Assembly: GCA_963854815.1 (NCBI GenBank)
Contig: CAWLAN010000104.1
Location: 1-9,853, forward strand
Length of the DNA: 9,853 bases
Reading direction: 5' to 3'
Origin: UBA1146 sp963854815
GTDB lineage: Bacteria > Planctomycetota > UBA8108 > UBA1146
Made by a program: the position numbers and the translations under genes
Part shown: positions 6,162 through 9,853 of the stretch, piece after piece
Layout: each line of letters starts with the position of its first letter
Position numbering within the stretch: position 1 is the first letter of the stretch
Notes under the pieces: model-generated
What the model was told of the DNA's origin: nothing
The model's input: the letters and a program-made list of their open reading frames with translations, nothing else
Databases searched by the model: none

Positions 6162-8291
6162 TCAGAGGCAGTCGTAGGAAACACAATCGAGGCTATCGAC
6201 GGTCGGATCCGGACCACAGTTGACCGGCCCCGGGTCTGGAGGTGGAGGCCCGCCACCGAAGAGGTAGCCCAAAGTGAAAACGACATCGGCGATGTTCATC
6301 GTACTGTCGTCATTGGCGTCACAGGAGTCCCAGCAGTCGGGGGACCCCGCCCCACCGAAGAGGATCCCCAGCGCTGCGATCGCATCGGTGATGTCGAGGG
6401 TATCATCGTTGTTGCAATCACCGCGCCGGAACGAGGCATCGGATGCACCGGAGGAAGCGATGAGAAGCACAGCATAGCCAGTATCAACATCGTGGGCGGC
6501 AATGCTCGGGAATCCAGCGTGGACTGTCGATCTGGATCCACCAGCGGCAATCGCGTGGCTTTCATTGCCGGAAATGACTGAGGTCAGGCCCTGTGCGTCA
6601 TCGGCAGCGACGTCGAAATGAACCGCTCCTTGTACAGGCATCCCGACGAAGTCGACTTCAAATGGTGCTGGAGCATTTACTGCACCTGCGCCCGCCATGT
6701 AGTTGCGCACGATTGCCATCGCCGAGGCGGGGGCGGCGAAAGATGGTGAAGAGAGGGAAGCGCCATTGGGTTTCACGACCTCGACCGCGTCCGGTGTCGA
6801 GCCTCCCTGCAAGAACGTTTGCTGGTCAGTCCGTATCCAGATGTCTCGACCAGAAACGGTCGGGTTGTCGATACCGTAGGTGATACACCAGGTGTTCTGC
6901 AGAGAAGCTCCCGTGGTCGTGGTGATCTCCTCGACAATCGGAAAGAGGATATTGTGCAGAAACACCCCGGTCGGAGACCAGCAAAATACCTGGCTACCCG
7001 TGATGCTACCGTTAGAGAAGTCTGCTGCGCCAACCATGCCGCGAACATCCGAGATCGGTGCCCCGTTCGGGTGGGTGATTTGCCCGGCTATCACGAAAGG
7101 ATTATCGATGAGAAACACGTCTGTATCGTTCCACCCCCAGGTTACGGTCACCGGGGGAGCGGGTGGAACAGGAGCTGTCAGGTCAAAACTGCTGATCATG
7201 CCTCGCACGTTGGGGATGGATGATCCCAATAGCGTGATCTCAGCGGTATTTAGGTTCACACCGACCTGGCGAAACAGGCTCGAGTCGTTCCATATATAGG
7301 TAATATGATCCTGGGTGGCCAGCATCCCACGCACGTTGGAAATCGCTGACCCTGAAGGGGTCGGGACTGGCTGGGCGGATAAGAGGCTTGTAGGCGTATG
7401 GAGGTACACACCCGAGTCGTTCCACATCCACACCCCAGGGGCCTGCTGGTTGTCTGTGACCAGCCCTCGCACGTTGGCGATGGACGATCCGGATCCCGAA
7501 TGTGTGATCTCCACGGCATTCAAAGAAGGAAGGTCCGAGACCAAGTACACACCCGAGTCGTTCCAGATCCATGCTTTGACAGCCGCCTGGGGCACGGTAG
7601 CGGACAGTATGCCCCGGACATCGGTGATGGGAGCTCCTGATTGAGTGACCTCTTCTACGGTCCAACCGCAAGGTGTTAGCCCCCCACAGTAATTAAACAC
7701 TCCATCATCGGTCCAGATATATGCATGAGTCGTCCCGGCAAACGTGATGATGCCCCGCGTATTGGAGACAGAAGCAGACGTCGTCGAGTGCTTGATCTCG
7801 ACGGCTTCGAATACCATGCTTGTCGTGCTCGCGGTGGGGAAAATGTACACCGCACTGTCATTCCAGATCAAGATGTTGTCCAGAAAGGTAACGATGCCAC
7901 CAACATTGGGAATGGATTCCCCAGCTTGTGTGGTGATCTCTTCGGTGGTCGGGAAACTGACGTTTTGAACAAAAACGCCATGGTCATTCCAGATCCATCT
8001 ATCGAAGTGGACTTGATTGTTGGCGAAAGTCATGTGCATACCCCGGATGCCAGAGATGGACGTGATGTCATCGGGGAGAGTGATCTCTTCTGTAGGAAGT
8101 GTGGGTTCCTTGTGCAGGTAGAGAGCTGACTCATCCCAGAGAAAAGCATCCCCACCGGTATTCGAAAGAACGGAGTTGTTCGGGGTGGTGAGTATTCCCG
8201 CTCCCTTCGTCGGAAGGGAAGACTGCCCGAGGGTGACCCCGGTTGTGACGGTAAGGACGAGCAGGAGAGCGAGAGTTCTTGAAAATAACAT
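6162..8291 (-). CDS. C: secreted WND-GVY tandem-repeat protein with C-terminal dockerin
   Basis: A 709-residue exported protein. The chosen ATG at 8291 has AAGGAG 8 nt upstream and opens onto a clear signal peptide (MLFSRTLALLLVLTVTTGVTLG-QS). Residues 47-512 hold about ten repeats of 42-53 residues, each with an aromatic 'IWNDSGVY' strand (Trp at 52, 101, 143, 193, 243, 290, 334, 387, 438, 485), then 'xxEIT', then 'SIxNVRGM'. This is the style of a beta-propeller or solenoid, but I cannot match it to a named family. A further beta-rich region (about 513-620) precedes the dockerin (622-682, loops DCNNDDTLDITD and DANDDSTMNIAD) and the tail 'GPDPTVDSLDC'. Hairpins on both sides indicate a separate transcript. 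An in-frame ATG at 8417 with its own AAGGAG would add 42 residues ahead of the signal peptide. Function unknown; surface binding is a guess. Confidence 0.9.
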   Translation of the reverse strand: MLFSRTLALLLVLTVTTGVTLGQSSLPTKGAGILTTPNNSVLSNTGGDAFLWDESALYLHKEPTLPTEEITLPDDITSISGIRGMHMTFANNQVHFDRWIWNDHGVFVQNVSFPTTEEITTQAGESIPNVGGIVTFLDNILIWNDSAVYIFPTASTTSMVFEAVEIKHSTTSASVSNTRGIITFAGTTHAYIWTDDGVFNYCGGLTPCGWTVEEVTQSGAPITDVRGILSATVPQAAVKAWIWNDSGVYLVSDLPSLNAVEITHSGSGSSIANVRGLVTDNQQAPGVWMWNDSGVYLHTPTSLLSAQPVPTPSGSAISNVRGMLATQDHITYIWNDSSLFRQVGVNLNTAEITLLGSSIPNVRGMISSFDLTAPVPPAPPVTVTWGWNDTDVFLIDNPFVIAGQITHPNGAPISDVRGMVGAADFSNGSITGSQVFCWSPTGVFLHNILFPIVEEITTTTGASLQNTWCITYGIDNPTVSGRDIWIRTDQQTFLQGGSTPDAVEVVKPNGASLSSPSFAAPASAMAIVRNYMAGAGAVNAPAPFEVDFVGMPVQGAVHFDVAADDAQGLTSVISGNESHAIAAGGSRSTVHAGFPSIAAHDVDTGYAVLLIASSGASDASFRRGDCNNDDTLDITDAIAALGILFGGAGSPDCWDSCDANDDSTMNIADVVFTLGYLFGGGPPPPDPGPVNCGPDPTVDSLDCVSYDCL
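6756..8153 (-). repeat. Coding tandem repeats of gene C (about ten units)
   Basis: Units of about 126-159 bp encode the WND-GVY / EIT / NVRGM pattern. Some are still similar in DNA: plus-strand 'cccgagtcgttcca' occurs near 7410 and 7550, and 'ctcgcacgttgg' near 7203 and 7466. The outer units are more diverged: the first has LWDESALY, and the last two have CWSPTGVF and IWIRTDQQTF. Confidence 0.8.
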
Positions 8292-8299
8292 CTTCAAGG

Positions 8300-8305
8300 C
8301 TCCTT
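8300..8305 (-). promoter_or_regulatory. Ribosome binding site of gene C (signal-peptide start)
   Basis: On the minus strand this reads AAGGAG, 8 nt before the ATG at 8291. This is the start that places the signal peptide at the N-terminus. Confidence 0.65.
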
Positions 8306-8424
8306 GCCGTGACGGTTCAAAATGGAATACAGGTTCGGTCATCGTTTTTGGCGACGACCTCTTGTCGGGCGTGGATCCGCTCAAACCAGTACTGGGGGCT
8401 CGACGAGGAGTAGACATCTCCTGT

Positions 8425-8430
8425 CTCCTT
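8425..8430 (-). promoter_or_regulatory. Second ribosome binding site for an upstream in-frame start of gene C
   Basis: On the minus strand this reads AAGGAG, 7 nt before an ATG at 8417 that is in frame with gene C. Translation from there would put 42 polar residues (STPRRAPSTGLSG...) ahead of the signal peptide. Both this site and the one at 8300-8305 look functional, so the real start is open. Confidence 0.4.
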
Positions 8431-8614
8431 TCTCGGGTTTCGCAAAATCGTATCGATTTGAGAAAACCCACCTTGGACTCGACGGGACGTACCTAGGACT
8501 ACTGATCCGGTCTGTGAACGAATCCGGACCGGCTATCTTGACGGTGTGTCGCAAGGGGAGGTATGTCGTGGGAGCAACCTGTCCGGGATGCTGAGGAAAT
8601 CAGGTTGAACGAGA
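8431..8614. other. Non-coding gap upstream of gene C
   Basis: This stretch lies between the B2 hairpin and the two possible starts of gene C. It is not AT-rich, unlike the gaps before A1 and A2. A short inverted repeat (CCGGTC...GACCGG, near 8508-8534) is visible. I see no clear promoter boxes and no gene. Confidence 0.45.
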
Positions 8615-8654
8615 AACAACCGCTGCGGTGAAGAGTCTCACCGCAGCGGTTGTT
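8606..8654 (-). terminator. Hairpin terminator after B2
   Basis: The arms 8615-8631 and 8638-8654 pair perfectly over 17 bp around a 6-nt loop. On the minus strand the 3' arm ends GGUUGUU and is followed by UCUCGUUC, a modest U-rich tail. The hairpin starts 64 bp after the B2 stop and separates the A3-B2 pair from gene C. Confidence 0.87.
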
Positions 8655-8718
8655 GTTGTCAGGTCTCAGAGCTTGCATTCATTTCGTCAACGCAAGCCTC
8701 CAGGTCAGTTACCCGCTA

Positions 8719-9507
8719 TCAGCAACCCGAACTGGAACAATCCGCCGGAGTCTGGCTATCGGTCAGACCACAATCGGGGAACGGTGCCGATGGCTGCGGG
8801 CCATCGAGGAAGCGGTAATTGAAGATGAATACCGCATCGGCTGCATCGACCGAGGAGTCGCCATTGGCATTTCGAGCGATGGGACAGGTGCTCACAGGCC
8901 CACCCAGGAACAGTTCGCTGATAATCCAGATTCCGTCAGCAATATTCACCCGCTGGTCGCCATTGGCATCGCCGCGGATGTGCTCGACCACACCCACCAC
9001 GTCGACAGATCCAGAGGTCTGGGTCGGGGCGAAGGACTGGCCGCCAACCACCACTACAGTGTCCACAGGAGGGGAGCCAAGAGTGTTACAGTAAGCCACC
9101 TCGGTGGTGCCTTCGGCGTTGCCGGTATAGGTCGCCACGTTGAGTTCGTAACCACTCCCAGGCGGCAAAGTAGCACAACCGGTGAAGCAGATCACGACTC
9201 CGACGGTGAAGCCTTCGTCATTGACACTCACCTCGTTGAAACCAGGAGGACCACCGTTATTCACGGTCGCCGTGGTGGCGCCGTCTTCGACTGAGGTACA
9301 GGTAATGAATGCGGTGTCGTTACAGGCTCCATAAGACCAGCCCTGAATATCCGCTCCGGTGTTCTCCATACCCATGGAGATGCTGCCACTACCTCCAACG
9401 GCGACGGTGCCGTCAGAAATCGTGAGAACATAGTCAGGGTCCTGGCCACTGACACCCCCGGCCAAGGCGACGAAAAACGCAGCCAAAACCAACTTTCTGA
9501 ATGACAT
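8719..9507 (-). CDS. B2: short secreted cohesin-like/dockerin protein
   Basis: A 262-residue exported protein. The frame is open to 9561, but the ATG at 9507 has GGAGGG 7 nt upstream and begins the signal peptide MSFRKLVLAAFFVALAGGVS-GQ. One cohesin-like module lies at about 25-172 (containing 'GFTVGVVICFTGCA' and 'LGSPPVDTVVVVGG'), followed almost directly by a dockerin at 178-237 (loops DANGDQRVNIAD and NANGDSSVDAAD) and a tail ending in SSSGC. The second loop starts with Asn where B1 has Asp. It is a clear paralogue of the gene at 2091-3779 but lacks that protein's second cohesin-like module and its heme c domain. It lies 47 bp after A3 with no hairpin between, so it is probably co-transcribed with A3. 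Its partner and role are unknown. Confidence 0.9.
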   Translation of the reverse strand: MSFRKLVLAAFFVALAGGVSGQDPDYVLTISDGTVAVGGSGSISMGMENTGADIQGWSYGACNDTAFITCTSVEDGATTATVNNGGPPGFNEVSVNDEGFTVGVVICFTGCATLPPGSGYELNVATYTGNAEGTTEVAYCNTLGSPPVDTVVVVGGQSFAPTQTSGSVDVVGVVEHIRGDANGDQRVNIADGIWIISELFLGGPVSTCPIARNANGDSSVDAADAVFIFNYRFLDGPQPSAPFPDCGLTDSQTPADCSSSGC

Positions 9508-9514
9508 ATCGAAT

Positions 9515-9520
9515 CCCTCC
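9515..9520 (-). promoter_or_regulatory. Ribosome binding site of B2
   Basis: On the minus strand this reads GGAGGG, 7 nt before the ATG at 9507. It supports that start over the longer frame beginning in the A3-B2 junction. Confidence 0.7.
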
Positions 9521-9523
9521 AGG

Positions 9524-9543
9524 TTTTTCAATAACTGCATCAC
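9524..9543 (-). repeat. Conserved A-B junction element, copy 2
   Basis: This is an exact 20-nt match to 3795-3814, in the same place between an A stop codon and a B ribosome site. The neighbouring bases differ between the two junctions, including the ribosome sites themselves. Confidence 0.7.
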
Positions 9544-9554
9544 TTGATCAATAA

Positions 9555-9853
9555 CTAGCAATCGGTGTCGTCACTATCGCAGACCGGCAACGTGTCGTCG
9601 TCCGTCGCATCGGGTCCATCGTCGTAAGGTCCCGGTGCCGGTGGTATTTCACCGAACTTGAAGAGCCAGTTGAGCAGGAAAACGGAGTCCGCCATGTTCA
9701 GAACTCCATCGTCGTTGGCGTCACAGGCATCGGGACACAGGATCGCAAGACCACTGAACTGGTTGGCGAGCATCGTCGCTGAGTCCGCCAGGTCGACCTT
9801 GTCGTCACTGTTGCAGTCACCACGCTGGAAGATCTCTTCGGGCACCACGTACA
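9555..9853 (-). CDS. A3: C-terminal dockerin end of a third A-type protein (5' part outside window)
   Basis: The frame is open from the right edge to a TAG at 9555-9557, giving 98 complete codons. It begins YVVPEEIFQRGDC and consists of a dockerin (loops DCNSDDKVDLAD and DANDDGVLNMAD) plus the acidic tail ending DDTDC. Over the last 97 residues it differs from A2 at only three positions (I to M, S to N, P to A). No start codon is expected here: the protein should continue upstream with cohesin-like modules, as in A2. It is the first gene of a pair with B2. Confidence 0.9.
   Translation of the reverse strand, partial: YVVPEEIFQRGDCNSDDKVDLADSATMLANQFSGLAILCPDACDANDDGVLNMADSVFLLNWLFKFGEIPPAPGPYDDGPDATDDDTLPVCDSDDTDC
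9558..9853 (-). repeat. Near-identical dockerin tail, copy in A3
   Basis: Direct repeat of 3829-4128 in the same orientation. It runs to the window edge, so its full length is unknown. It shows that the A-B pair was duplicated as a unit. Confidence 0.8.

Noticed and set aside
1..9853. CRISPR array, tRNA, rRNA, insertion sequence or transposase
   Set aside because: No short regular repeats with unique spacers, no cloverleaf or rRNA-like stretches, and no transposase frame or paired terminal repeats. The repetition comes from paralogous genes and coding repeats.

Overview
The window is about 10 kb of bacterial DNA whose protein-coding genes all lie on the minus strand. Every gene seen from its start encodes an exported protein with an N-terminal signal peptide, and every gene whose 3' end is in the window finishes with a type I dockerin-like pair of calcium loops (D-x-N-x-D-x6-D) and a short Cys-containing tail. 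Cohesin-like modules plus C-terminal dockerins, a heme c module in the 'DIQPLL...CxxCH...QMP' style and tails such as 'GPDPTVDSLDC' are typical of Planctomycetota genomes. That assignment is from protein style only, without a marker gene.

The minus strand is read from high to low coordinates. 9853-9555 is the dockerin-bearing C-terminus of a large protein (A3). It is followed after 47 bp by 9507-8719, a short cohesin-like plus dockerin protein (B2), which ends at a perfect 17-bp hairpin. Next is 8291-6162, a 709-residue protein made of about ten WND-GVY repeats plus a dockerin (C), again closed by a hairpin. After an AT-rich gap come 5676-3826 (A2: three cohesin-like modules plus dockerin) and, 47 bp on, 3779-2091 (B1: two cohesin-like modules, dockerin and a heme c-like domain), closed by a hairpin with an 11-U tail. 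After a second AT-rich gap comes 1496-1 (A1), a close paralogue of A2 that runs off the left edge.

The layout is therefore a repeated A-B gene pair (A3-B2, A2-B1, A1-...) with gene C between two copies. The A-B junctions share untranslated sequence, and the A2 and A3 tails are nearly identical, so the array arose by duplication and may be homogenised by gene conversion. The B copies differ by whole domains: B1 has an extra cohesin-like module and a heme-binding extension that B2 lacks.

These products carry both cohesin-like and dockerin-like modules, so a plausible but unproven view is that they form a calcium-dependent extracellular or cell-surface assembly, to which B1 adds a heme group and C a repeat (possibly beta-propeller) surface. 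No enzyme, transporter, RNA gene, CRISPR array or transposase was recognised. The window has no plus-strand gene that I would defend.
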